A stretch of 16,545 nt of DNA from Lysobacteraceae bacterium (GTDB taxonomy: Bacteria; Pseudomonadota; Gammaproteobacteria; Xanthomonadales; Rhodanobacteraceae), in NCBI GenBank assembly GCA_018971925.1, contig JAGWZT010000013.1, forward strand, positions 1 through 16,545, written 5' to 3'. This document shows, one piece after another, positions 1 through 6,129 of the stretch (its first letter is position 1; the number at the start of each line of letters is the position of its first letter). The notes beneath the pieces were generated by a model. It was not told the DNA's origin, searched no databases, and saw only the letters and a list, made by a program, of their open reading frames with translations. The translations under genes were made by a program, and so were the position numbers.

Positions 1-2
1 CC

Positions 3-845
3 GCGATCGCGGGCGCGGCGGCGGGCGCGGCCGCGATCGGCGCCCTGCGCCGCACGACACCAGTACGTCCGGTCGTAGCACCTCGCGCCGGCGAACCGTC
101 CGTCCCCCGCGCAGGTTCGACCGAACCGTTCAAGAACACGGTGCACCCGATCCAGGCACCCATGAATCCGGTGCGCAATGCTGCGCAGCGTCCCAACGAG
201 CTGCCGTCCGCACGCTTCGCACACCCGGGCGAACCCGCAACGCTGCCGCGCGCACCGGTGATCCGCCCCGCAGGCGAGCCGCAGCGGAATGCACCCGCTT
301 CGGGCCGGCTGCCCGTAGTGCAGCCGGTCGAACGCGCGCCCCAGCAGGTCGACAACCGTGCTGTGCAGCAGCAGCGACAAGCAGAGGCCGGGGTGCAGCA
401 ACGCGCACGCGAGCAGCAGGCACAACAGCAACGCCAGGCGCAAATGCAGGAACAGCAGGTCCAGCAGCAACGTGCCGCGCAAATGCAGCAGCAACGCCAG
501 GCACAAATGCAAGCGCAACAGCGCGCCCGCGATCAACAGGCGCAGCAGCAACGCGAAGCACAGATGCGGGAGCAGCAGGCCCAGCAGCAACGTGCCGTAC
601 AAATGCAGCAGCAACAACGCGAGATGCAGATGCAGCAGCAACGTCAAGCGCAAATGCAGGAACAACAGGTCCAGCAGCAACGTGCCGTACAAATGCAGCA
701 GCAACAACGCGAGATGCAGATGCAGCGCCAACAACAGGCGCAACAGCGCGAAGTGCAGCGTGCACCGCAACCCCGTGGCAGGCCCGCGCCCGAGGGCCGC
801 GAACCGCCGCAGAGGAAACACCCACCCGAGAGCAGTGGCAACTGA
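3..845 (+). CDS. Gln-rich low-complexity protein, C-terminal part (5' end outside window)
   Basis: The reading frame is open from the first complete codon at base 3 to the TGA at 843-845, so the true start lies to the left; the GTG at 141 is only an internal codon. The visible part begins Ala/Gly-rich (AIAGAAAGAAAIGALRR), continues through about 100 Pro/Arg/Ala-rich residues, and then has roughly 130 residues dominated by Gln with Ala, Arg, Met and Glu (units such as MQEQQVQQQRAAQMQ). It ends in a basic Pro/Arg-rich tail. The Gln-rich part looks like a long helical or disordered segment, and its DNA contains internal duplications (see repeat at 461-726). Gln-rich tails of this kind occur in DUF6600/FecR-like envelope proteins of Xanthomonadales, but no diagnostic domain is inside the window, so that identity is a guess. 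Antisense and alternative frames over this segment are open only because of the repetitive composition. Confidence 0.7.
   Translation, partial: AIAGAAAGAAAIGALRRTTPVRPVVAPRAGEPSVPRAGSTEPFKNTVHPIQAPMNPVRNAAQRPNELPSARFAHPGEPATLPRAPVIRPAGEPQRNAPASGRLPVVQPVERAPQQVDNRAVQQQRQAEAGVQQRAREQQAQQQRQAQMQEQQVQQQRAAQMQQQRQAQMQAQQRARDQQAQQQREAQMREQQAQQQRAVQMQQQQREMQMQQQRQAQMQEQQVQQQRAVQMQQQQREMQMQRQQQAQQREVQRAPQPRGRPAPEGREPPQRKHPPESSGN
461..726 (+). repeat. Internal tandem/direct duplications in Gln-rich coding region
   Basis: A 56-bp block at 581-636 is repeated base for base at 671-726 (offset 90 bp). A related earlier copy begins at 461 (offset 120 bp from 581) with the same CCAGCAGCAACGTGCCG start. Offsets are multiples of three, so the frame is kept and the protein gains blocks such as QQQRAVQMQQQQREMQMQ. 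Perfect identity over 56 bp suggests a recent duplication by slippage or unequal recombination. Confidence 0.9.
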
Positions 846-850
846 TTTTT

Positions 851-956
851 GCGATCGCCCATGATCGCTGCGCATGGAACGAACACATACGCGAATCCGA
901 TGCCAGCTTCGGGAGACATCGGAACGGCCTTCCGTGGCCTGACTTTCCACAACAGC
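851..956 (+). repeat. Dispersed two-hairpin intergenic element, copy A
   Basis: This copy starts 5 nt after the stop codon of the Gln-rich gene, directly after a run of five T. It opens with the perfect hairpin GCGATC-GCCCAT-GATCGC (851-868). A second short stem GGCC/GGCC (926-929 with 936-939) encloses a TTCCGT loop, and the copy ends CTGACTTTCCACAACAGC at 939-956. Copies B (5049), C (12827) and D (13722) share this plan. It lies between the Gln-rich gene and thiS. Function unknown: mobile repeat or structured RNA 3' element. Confidence 0.8.
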
Positions 957-970
957 CGCTTCAAACTGGC

Positions 971-1001
971 GTCTGATCAGACCACCGCGGGGCGTTACAC
1001 T
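971..1001 (+). promoter_or_regulatory. Perfect 12-bp palindrome and -10-like box upstream of thiS
   Basis: GTCTGATCAGAC at 971-982 is a perfect 12-bp palindrome. A -10-like TACACT follows at 996-1001, which would place transcription start almost on the thiS ATG at 1008. No Shine-Dalgarno sequence is visible in the 15 bases before that ATG, so a leaderless or near-leaderless transcript is possible. No good -35 is seen. The palindrome could be an operator. There is no recognisable TPP riboswitch here. Confidence 0.35.
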
Positions 1002-1007
1002 TCGTGC

Positions 1008-1208
1008 ATGCAAATCTTCCTCAATGGTCAGGCGCACCAATGCGCGACGGCGATCACGGTCGCCGGCCTGCTTGTGGCAACCGGGCACGGCGAACGCCGC
1101 GTCGCGGTGGAAGTGAATCGGGAAATCGTGCCGCGCAGCCTGCACTCCCAACACACGCTGCACGAGGGCGACCGCGTCGAGATCGTGCAGGCGATTGGGG
1201 GAGGGTGA
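1008..1208 (+). CDS. thiS: ThiS sulfur-carrier protein for thiamine biosynthesis
   Basis: Small ubiquitin-fold protein of 66 aa that carries sulfur as a C-terminal thiocarboxylate to ThiG during thiazole formation. The sequence begins MQIFLNGQ, has the family's middle region (VAVEVNREIVPRS), and ends IVQAIGGG, with the essential C-terminal Gly-Gly. The length matches the usual 65-70 aa. The frame is open upstream to 849, but that extension runs through repeat copy A and is not ThiS-like, so the ATG at 1008 was chosen. That ATG has no visible Shine-Dalgarno sequence. It is followed by thiG after an unusually long 279-bp gap filled with repeats, so the two may not be a tight operon. Confidence 0.93.
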   Translation: MQIFLNGQAHQCATAITVAGLLVATGHGERRVAVEVNREIVPRSLHSQHTLHEGDRVEIVQAIGGG

Positions 1209-1223
1209 GAAGCAGCGTTTACG

Positions 1224-1240
1224 CAATGCCAGTGGCATTG
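1224..1240 (+). other. Short perfect inverted repeat after thiS
   Basis: CAATGCCAGTGGCATTG forms a 7-bp stem with an AGT loop, 16 nt after the thiS stop. Only a short T-run (GTTT, 1247-1250) follows, some 6 nt after the stem, so it is at best a weak terminator or a processing/stabilising hairpin between thiS and thiG. Confidence 0.4.
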
Positions 1241-1250
1241 GGTGCTGTTT

Positions 1251-1322
1251 CGAACGCCCGAGGCAGGACGCCGAGGGCCGGGTTGCTTTGCGAGGCCCGG
1301 ATGGCCGAGCTTAGCAACAGCG
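1251..1322 (+). repeat. Intergenic direct repeat, copy 1 (thiS-thiG gap)
   Basis: A 72-bp unit starts CGAACGCCCGAGGCAGGACG and ends TTAGCAACAGCG. It recurs at 1365-1435 with a few substitutions and one length difference. Between the two copies lies a small hairpin, CGCTCG-CGCAG-CGAGCG (1325-1341). Similar GCCCGAGGCAGG...GCCGAGGGCCGGG strings are, from memory, common dispersed repeats in Xanthomonadales genomes. No coding role is apparent. Confidence 0.8.
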
Positions 1323-1364
1323 TCCGCTCGCGCAGCGAGCGCTGACCATGTACCTGAAACATCG

Positions 1365-1435
1365 CGAACGCCCGAGGCAGGATGCCGAGGGCCGGGCTGC
1401 TGGCGAGGCCATGACGGCCGAGCCTCGCAACAGCG
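1365..1435 (+). repeat. Intergenic direct repeat, copy 2 (thiS-thiG gap)
   Basis: Second copy of the unit at 1251-1322, starting 114 bp downstream of the first. It begins CGAACGCCCGAGGCAGGATG and ends CTCGCAACAGCG. It ends 18 bp before a -10-like box for thiG, so it may sit in the thiG promoter region. Confidence 0.8.
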
Positions 1436-1452
1436 CGCGCGGCGCAACGCAT

Positions 1453-1458
1453 TACAAT
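1453..1458 (+). promoter_or_regulatory. -10-like box upstream of thiG
   Basis: TACAAT at 1453-1458 is a good match to a sigma-70 -10 element and would start a transcript about 23 nt before the thiG ATG. No convincing -35 is seen at the usual spacing; repeat copy 2 occupies that position. It suggests thiG can be transcribed separately from thiS. Confidence 0.35.
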
Positions 1459-1487
1459 CGTGCTTTGATTTTCAATGCACGCACTCC

Positions 1488-2300
1488 ATGAACGCCCTGC
1501 CGCAAACCCTTTCTCCCGACGTTCCCGATCCGCTGGTGATTGCGGGTCGCGCTTATCGCTCGCGCCTGCTGACCGGTACCGGAAAGTACAAGGATCTCGA
1601 CGAGACCCGCCACGCGACCGAGGCTGCGGGCTCGGAAATCGTCACGTTCGCGGTGCGGCGCATGAACCTCGGGCAAAACCCCGGCGAGCCGAACCTGCTC
1701 GATGCCTTGCCGCCCGAGCGCTACACCCTGCTGCCCAATACCGCGGGTTGCCACACCGTCGACGAATGCCTGCGCACCTGCCGCCTCGCGCGCGAGCTGC
1801 TGGACGGCCATTCGCTGGTCAAGCTGGAAACGATCGGTGACCAGAAGACCTTGTTCCCGGACATCATCGAAACCCTCGCCACCGCCGAAGTGCTTGTGAA
1901 GGATGGCTTCGACGTGATGGTTTACGCGACCGACGATCCGCTGCTGGCACGCCGTTTCGAGGAGATGGGCTGCGCCGCCGTGATGCCGCTCGCAGCGCCT
2001 ATCGGTTCGGGGCTCGGCATCCAGAACCGCTACACCATCATGGAAATCGTCGAGAACGCGAAGATTCCCGTGATCGTCGATGCAGGCGTGGGTACAGCAT
2101 CCGACGCAGCGCTGGCGATGGAACTCGGCTGCGACGGCGTGTTGATGAATACCGCGATCGCGCACGCGAAGCACCCGGTTCTGATGGCGCATGCGATGAA
2201 GTGCGCGATCGAAGCCGGCCGCGCCGCGTTCCGCGCGGGACGCATTCCGCGCAAGCGCTACGCGTCGGCATCCAGCCCCGTCGATGGAATGATTGCTTGA
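1488..2300 (+). CDS. thiG: Thiazole synthase ThiG
   Basis: Forms the thiazole phosphate of thiamine from 1-deoxy-D-xylulose 5-phosphate, dehydroglycine/iminoglycine and the sulfur on ThiS; cytoplasmic TIM-barrel enzyme. The 270-aa product (family about 255-270 aa) shows the N-terminal RLLTGTGKY motif, the Schiff-base lysine K112 in LVKLETIGD (equivalent to the catalytic Lys of the IKLEVI motif in B. subtilis ThiG), PLAAPIGSGLGI, and the phosphate-binding VDAGVGTASDAA followed by DGVLMNTAIAHAKHP. The frame is open upstream into the repeats; the ATG at 1488 was chosen because the family-like sequence begins there. The stop TGA overlaps the TTG start proposed for trmB, so the two are probably co-translated. 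Confidence 0.95.
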   Translation: MNALPQTLSPDVPDPLVIAGRAYRSRLLTGTGKYKDLDETRHATEAAGSEIVTFAVRRMNLGQNPGEPNLLDALPPERYTLLPNTAGCHTVDECLRTCRLARELLDGHSLVKLETIGDQKTLFPDIIETLATAEVLVKDGFDVMVYATDDPLLARRFEEMGCAAVMPLAAPIGSGLGIQNRYTIMEIVENAKIPVIVDAGVGTASDAALAMELGCDGVLMNTAIAHAKHPVLMAHAMKCAIEAGRAAFRAGRIPRKRYASASSPVDGMIA

Positions 2301-3025
2301 GCACCGGTTCGCACGACGCCGGCCGTCCCGAACATCCTCGTGCGATCCGCAGCTTCGTACTGCGTGAGGGACGAATAACCCACGCGCAGCAGCGCGCGTT
2401 CGCGGAACACTGGGCACGCTTCGGGATCGATTACACCGCCCAGCCGCGCGATCTCGATGCGCTGTTCGGCCGTGCCGCGCCACGCGTGCTGGAGGTCGGC
2501 TTCGGCAATGGCGAGGCGCTGGCGTGGGCGGCCGAACACGATCCCGCACGCGATTACCTCGGCATCGAGGTACATCGTCCCGGCGCCGGCCGCCTGATGA
2601 ATGCATTGGCCGCGCGCGATGCGCGCAACGTGCGCCTTTGGAACCACGATGCGGTGGACGTGCTGCGCAACGAAATCGCAGAGGCCGCCCTCGACGAAGT
2701 GCGCATCTGGTTCCCGGATCCATGGCCCAAGAAGCGCCATCACAAGCGGCGGCTGATCCAGCCGCCATTCGTCGAACTGCTGGCTGCACGCGTGAAACCG
2801 GACGGCCTGTTGCACCTCGCCACCGACTGGCCCGAGTATGCTTTGCACATGCGGGAGGTGCTGGCCGCGCAAGCAGGCTGGCGATTGCGCGTGGGGGAAA
2901 GTGGTGAAGCGAAACGGCCTGCGTGGCGTATCGAAACGCGTTTCGAACGGCGCGGACTCGACCTCGGCCATCCGGTTACCGATCTGTTGTATGACCGTGT
3001 GCGACCATCGGAAACCTCAGCCTGA
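2297..3025 (+). CDS. trmB: tRNA (guanine-N7-)-methyltransferase TrmB
   Basis: Class I SAM-dependent enzyme that methylates G46 of tRNA. The product is 242 aa from a TTG start at 2297, overlapping the thiG stop (TTGA). The family N-terminus (AIRSFVLREGRITHAQQRA) follows shortly after. Visible motifs are the SAM-binding VLEVGFGNGEAL (about residues 64-75), the acidic residue E91 in GIEVHRPG, the signature FPDPWPKKRHHKRR (about 139-152), DWPEYA, and a C-terminal TRFERRGLDLGHPVTDLLY region typical of TrmB. No ATG lies near the conserved N-terminus in this frame. The TTG has a weak GGA 8 nt upstream, consistent with translational coupling to thiG. The longer upstream extension inside thiG is not TrmB-like. 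Confidence 0.93.
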   Translation: MSTGSHDAGRPEHPRAIRSFVLREGRITHAQQRAFAEHWARFGIDYTAQPRDLDALFGRAAPRVLEVGFGNGEALAWAAEHDPARDYLGIEVHRPGAGRLMNALAARDARNVRLWNHDAVDVLRNEIAEAALDEVRIWFPDPWPKKRHHKRRLIQPPFVELLAARVKPDGLLHLATDWPEYALHMREVLAAQAGWRLRVGESGEAKRPAWRIETRFERRGLDLGHPVTDLLYDRVRPSETSA

Positions 3026-3199
3026 CCTGCTGCGCTCCGCGACTCGCGCGCCAGCGGTGCTCGCAATGCCCACGTACTGTCGTGTACGCTCCGCTTGCTG
3101 CGCTCCGGTGTCACGCAATTCGCCTTCACCCGCGACGGTCATCCAGAGGTTTCGCCCGCTGCTTTGCCAACTACCTTGAGCTGAAGGATTCGCGCGCCG
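3026..3199 (+). other. Intergenic spacer with GCTGCGCTCCG direct repeats
   Basis: This 174-bp spacer between trmB and the permease gene contains GCTGCGCTCCG twice (3029-3039, 3097-3107) and a small inverted repeat CGTAC-TGTCGT-GTACG (about 3073-3088). Such GCTGCGCTCCG strings, from memory, occur in dispersed repeats of high-GC gammaproteobacteria. No clear terminator or promoter was found. GAAGGA at 3183-3188 is the ribosome binding site for the downstream ATG. Confidence 0.4.
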
Positions 3200-5044
3200 A
3201 TGGAGCTGACCCTCACCCCCGACATGATGCTGGTGCTCGGGCTGGTCGGCTTCACCGTGATCATGCTGATCCTGGAATGGGTGCGCGCCGACATCGTCGC
3301 GTTGCTGGTGCTGGTGGTGATCGGCATCACCGGGCTGATGCCGGTGCAGCAATTGTTCGACGGCTTCGCCTCGAACGCCGTCCTGTCCCTGATGGGCATC
3401 ATGATCATGGGCGCGGGACTCGACCGCACCGGGGTGCTCAACAAGGCCGCGTCGTTCATTCTGCGTCTGGCCGGCGGCGTGGAAAGCCGCGTGTCGTTGC
3501 TGCTCAACGCAACCGTGGGCGGCCTGTCGTCGATCATCCAGAGTCAGGCGCTGGCGGCGCTGTTCCTGCCGGTCGCCAGCCGCATTTCCGCGCGCACCGG
3601 CGTGCCATTGAAACGCCTCCTCCTGCCGATGGCGTTCTGCATTCTCGCCGGCACCAGCATGACGCTGATCTCGAACTCGCCGCTGATCCTGCTGAACGAC
3701 CTGATCGCCAGCGCGGATCGCAACCTGCCACCCGGTGCGCAGACGATCGAACCGTTTTCACTTTTCTCGATCACGCCAATCGGCATTCCGCTGCTGCTGG
3801 TCGGCATCGGCTACTTCGCCCTGCTCACCCGCCGCCTGATGCCGGATGACGACGACAAGCCCAAGGTCACACCGGGGCGCACCGAGAGCTACTTCGCCGA
3901 TACCTACGGGATCGATGGCGAGGTGCTGGAGCTTACCGTCACCGCCGACAGCCCGCTGGTGGGCATGAGCATCGGCGAGGCCGAAACGCTGGAGAAGGCG
4001 CCGCTGATCCTGGCGGTCAAGAACGGCAACGAGGCGCGCCTAGCCCCGCCGTCCGACCAGATGATCTGGGTCGGTACCGTGCTGGGCGTGCTCGGTGCAC
4101 GCAGCGACGTCACCGCGTTCGCGCAGGCGCTGCAGTGCCGTGTCGGCAACCGCATCCAGGCGCTGGCCGACATGTTCAACCCCACGCGCGCCGGCATTTC
4201 CGAGGTGGTGATTCCGCCCAGCTCGAAATTCGTCAAGCATCAGATCGGCGAATTGCGCCTGCGCAAGCGCTACGGCATCTCGGTGCTGGCGGTGAACCGC
4301 GGCGACGAAGTCGTGCGCGGCGAGGACGTGCGCAAGATGACCTTGCGCGCGGGCGATTCGCTGGTGCTGCACAGTTATTGGCGCGACCTCGCACTGGCCG
4401 CGGAGAGCCGCGACCTGGTGCCGGTTACCGATATTCCGAGCGAAGAACAGCGTCCCGGCAAGGTTCGATACGCGCTGGTGTTTTTCGCGCTGGCGATGGG
4501 TCTCGGGCTGTTCACCGATCTGCGGCTTTCCGTTGCAATGATGACGGGCGCCGTCGGCATGCTGTTGGCCGGCGTGCTCAACATGGACGAGGCCTACGGC
4601 ACGATCCAGTGGAAAACCATCTTCGTGATGGCGTGCCTGATTCCGCTCGGCGCGTCCATGGATTCAACCGGCACCGCGGCATGGATGGCGCAGGAAATCA
4701 TGCGCTATCTGGGCTGGCTGCCGCAGTGGACGATCCAGGCCTTCATCGCGATCCTGGCACTGCTGTTCTCGCAGATCATCTCGCACGTCGGCACCGCCGT
4801 GATGATGGTGCCGATGGCTATCAACATCGCGCTGGCCTCCGGCGGCAATCCTGCGGTATACGCACTGATCGTGGCGTTGTCCGTTTCCAACACGTTCCTG
4901 ATTCCCGGCGCGAGCCCTACCCTGCTGATCGTGGCCGGACCCGGCGGTTACAAGCCGCGCGATTTCGTGCGCGTGGGCCTGCCGCTGACGGTGGTGATGC
5001 TGGTCGTCACGCTGGTGATGGTGAACGTGGTGTTCAACAGATAA
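3200..5044 (+). CDS. SLC13-family permease with two internal RCK_C (TrkA-C) domains
   Basis: Inner-membrane anion transporter of the divalent anion:Na+ symporter type (614 aa). Hydrophobic helices occupy about residues 8-235, then a soluble insert of about 185 residues, then helices from about 421 to the end. The first half contains the helical-hairpin string GTSMTLISNSPLILLNDL; the second half contains the matching VGTAVMMVPMAINIA and PGASPTLLIVAGPGGY. The insert holds two RCK_C-like modules: about 238-315 (EVLELTVTADSPLVGMSIG) and about 333-415 (ISEVVIPPSSKFVKHQIGEL...GDSLVLHSYW), known to bind regulatory ligands in related proteins. Sulfate, dicarboxylate or another anion are all possible; the substrate cannot be read from sequence. 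The ATG at 3200 is preceded by GAAGGA. The gene stands alone and is followed 4 nt after its stop by repeat copy B. Confidence 0.88.
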   Translation: MELTLTPDMMLVLGLVGFTVIMLILEWVRADIVALLVLVVIGITGLMPVQQLFDGFASNAVLSLMGIMIMGAGLDRTGVLNKAASFILRLAGGVESRVSLLLNATVGGLSSIIQSQALAALFLPVASRISARTGVPLKRLLLPMAFCILAGTSMTLISNSPLILLNDLIASADRNLPPGAQTIEPFSLFSITPIGIPLLLVGIGYFALLTRRLMPDDDDKPKVTPGRTESYFADTYGIDGEVLELTVTADSPLVGMSIGEAETLEKAPLILAVKNGNEARLAPPSDQMIWVGTVLGVLGARSDVTAFAQALQCRVGNRIQALADMFNPTRAGISEVVIPPSSKFVKHQIGELRLRKRYGISVLAVNRGDEVVRGEDVRKMTLRAGDSLVLHSYWRDLALAAESRDLVPVTDIPSEEQRPGKVRYALVFFALAMGLGLFTDLRLSVAMMTGAVGMLLAGVLNMDEAYGTIQWKTIFVMACLIPLGASMDSTGTAAWMAQEIMRYLGWLPQWTIQAFIAILALLFSQIISHVGTAVMMVPMAINIALASGGNPAVYALIVALSVSNTFLIPGASPTLLIVAGPGGYKPRDFVRVGLPLTVVMLVVTLVMVNVVFNR

Positions 5045-5048
5045 TCAT

Positions 5049-5152
5049 GCGATCGTCCACGATCGCCGCTCCACGACTCATAGAACCAGTTGAAACGATT
5101 CGATGGTTGGCAATACCAGAACGGGCTTCCTGCCCTGACTTTTCTCGAAAGC
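5049..5152 (+). repeat. Dispersed two-hairpin intergenic element, copy B
   Basis: Starts 4 nt after the permease stop with GCGATC-GTCCAC-GATCGC (5049-5066). The second stem is GGGC/GCCC (5123-5126 with 5132-5135) around a TTCCT loop, where other copies have GGCC/GGCC or GGCCA/TGGCC, so pairing is kept although bases differ. The tail is CTGACTTTTCTCGAAAGC. Just beyond it, 5157-5172 carries a degenerate second head (GATC-ATCCCT-GATCGC), and GCGATC recurs at 5182-5187; a partial extra copy may follow. Confidence 0.78.
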
Positions 5153-5196
5153 TTACGATCATCCCTGATCGCGCTTCAGGGGCGATCAAGGCCGGA

Positions 5197-5583
5197 TCAT
5201 TTCCATGTGTTGGCGTGGGGTCCAACCTTGCCGTGCCGCTGCGGCCGGATGACGCAGAAGCGCTGGCCGGTCGGCGCTTCCATTACCACCCACGTCTTGA
5301 TCGCCGCCACGCGTTTTGCGCCGAGCGCCTCCAGCCTGTGCACCTCGGCTTCGATGTCGTCACTCTCGATATCAAGGTGCACGCGACTTTCGTGATCGAC
5401 CTTCTGCACCTCGATCACGGGTTCGTCGTCGTGGGTTTCAAGCGGCAGGTAGTTGTCGCCCGCCGCACCGTCGACGCGCTTCTTCAATGGCCTGCCCAAT
5501 GCGGCCGACCAGAACCGCGCGGCTTCGGCAAGGTCGTCGGTCTTGCAATCGATGATGAGGCTGCACAGGCGGCTATGGTGCAT
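5197..5583 (-). CDS. VOC-superfamily (glyoxalase-like) protein
   Basis: A 128-aa protein of the vicinal oxygen chelate fold, with the pattern of the single-domain glyoxalase-like family (PF18029-type). Visible features are SLIIDCKTDDLAEAARFWSAALGRP near the N-terminus, a strand with E in PVIEVQKV, RVHLDIESDDIEAEVHRLEALGA, and the C-terminal WVVMEAPTGQRFCVI. These positions normally supply the metal or ligand pocket. The reaction is not predictable; members range from lactoylglutathione lyases to resistance proteins and non-enzymatic binders. It starts at an ATG (5583) only 18 nt after the end of the upstream doxX-like gene, so the two are probably one transcript running leftward. Confidence 0.85.
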   Translation of the reverse strand: MHHSRLCSLIIDCKTDDLAEAARFWSAALGRPLKKRVDGAAGDNYLPLETHDDEPVIEVQKVDHESRVHLDIESDDIEAEVHRLEALGAKRVAAIKTWVVMEAPTGQRFCVIRPQRHGKVGPHANTWK

Positions 5584-5601
5584 GGCGTGCCCCGTCTGAC
5601 G

Positions 5602-6015
5602 TCACGCCCGACCGCGCGCGCGGTCCACGCTCCACGGCCCCGGCCCGGCCGCGGACAGGTACAGGAACACGAAGCAGAACAGCACCGCGCCGTCGCCGCC
5701 ATTGAGGTAAGGAAACACGTGGTTGACCGGGAAATGCACCATGAAATACGCCAACGCCATTTCACCCGAAAGGATGAATGCGATCGGACGCGAGAACAGG
5801 CCGATCAACAACAGGAAGCCACCGCCGAATTCCAGGATACCGGCGAGCCCAGGCGCCAGCGTGAACAGCTTCGCCGACGAGATCAGCGTGAACGGCCCCC
5901 CGGGAAGGTGGAACAGTTTGTCCGCGCCATGGCACATGAACAGGAACGCGGCGACAATGCGCAGGATGCTGAGGAAATACGGTGACGCCTTGGTCCACGA
6001 ATTGCTGCCGGCCAT
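5602..6015 (-). CDS. DoxX-family membrane protein
   Basis: Small inner-membrane protein (137 aa from the ATG at 6015). It has about four hydrophobic helices at residues 12-29, 55-75, 77-95 and 108-125, and the DoxX-type features LRIVAAFLFMCHGADKLF and AGILEFGGGFLLLIGLFSRPIAF followed by MALAYFMVHFP. DoxX proteins belong to a quinone-reductase/oxidoreductase-like membrane family; several are linked to redox stress, but the biochemical role here is unknown. The start was chosen because GGAG lies 7 nt upstream and the family sequence begins there; the frame stays open 27 codons further upstream without family-like sequence. It is followed closely by the VOC gene. Confidence 0.87.
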   Translation of the reverse strand: MAGSNSWTKASPYFLSILRIVAAFLFMCHGADKLFHLPGGPFTLISSAKLFTLAPGLAGILEFGGGFLLLIGLFSRPIAFILSGEMALAYFMVHFPVNHVFPYLNGGDGAVLFCFVFLYLSAAGPGPWSVDRARGRA

Positions 6016-6129
6016 GCTGGTCTCCGATGAACATTGGATGTGGCGCGGGGCCGCCCGCACATTGCCGACCGGCCCGGCGTGCGAACCATACACCAAACCG
6101 GAAGGGGCGGCCTGTGGGGTTGCGGCCGA

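Noticed and set aside
846..1007. TPP riboswitch upstream of thiS
   Set aside because: No recognisable thi-box core was found; the space is occupied by repeat copy A and a short palindrome.
1219..1452. Minus-strand open frame across the thiS-thiG gap
   Set aside because: Its repeated ALGILPRAF/ALGVLPRAF peptides simply translate the two DNA repeat copies; no evidence of a real protein.
4135..5985. Plus-strand open frame of about 616 codons across the permease, repeat B and the VOC/doxX genes
   Set aside because: It overlaps well-supported genes on both strands, has Arg/Gly/Ala-rich nonsense composition and no domain; a product of high GC.
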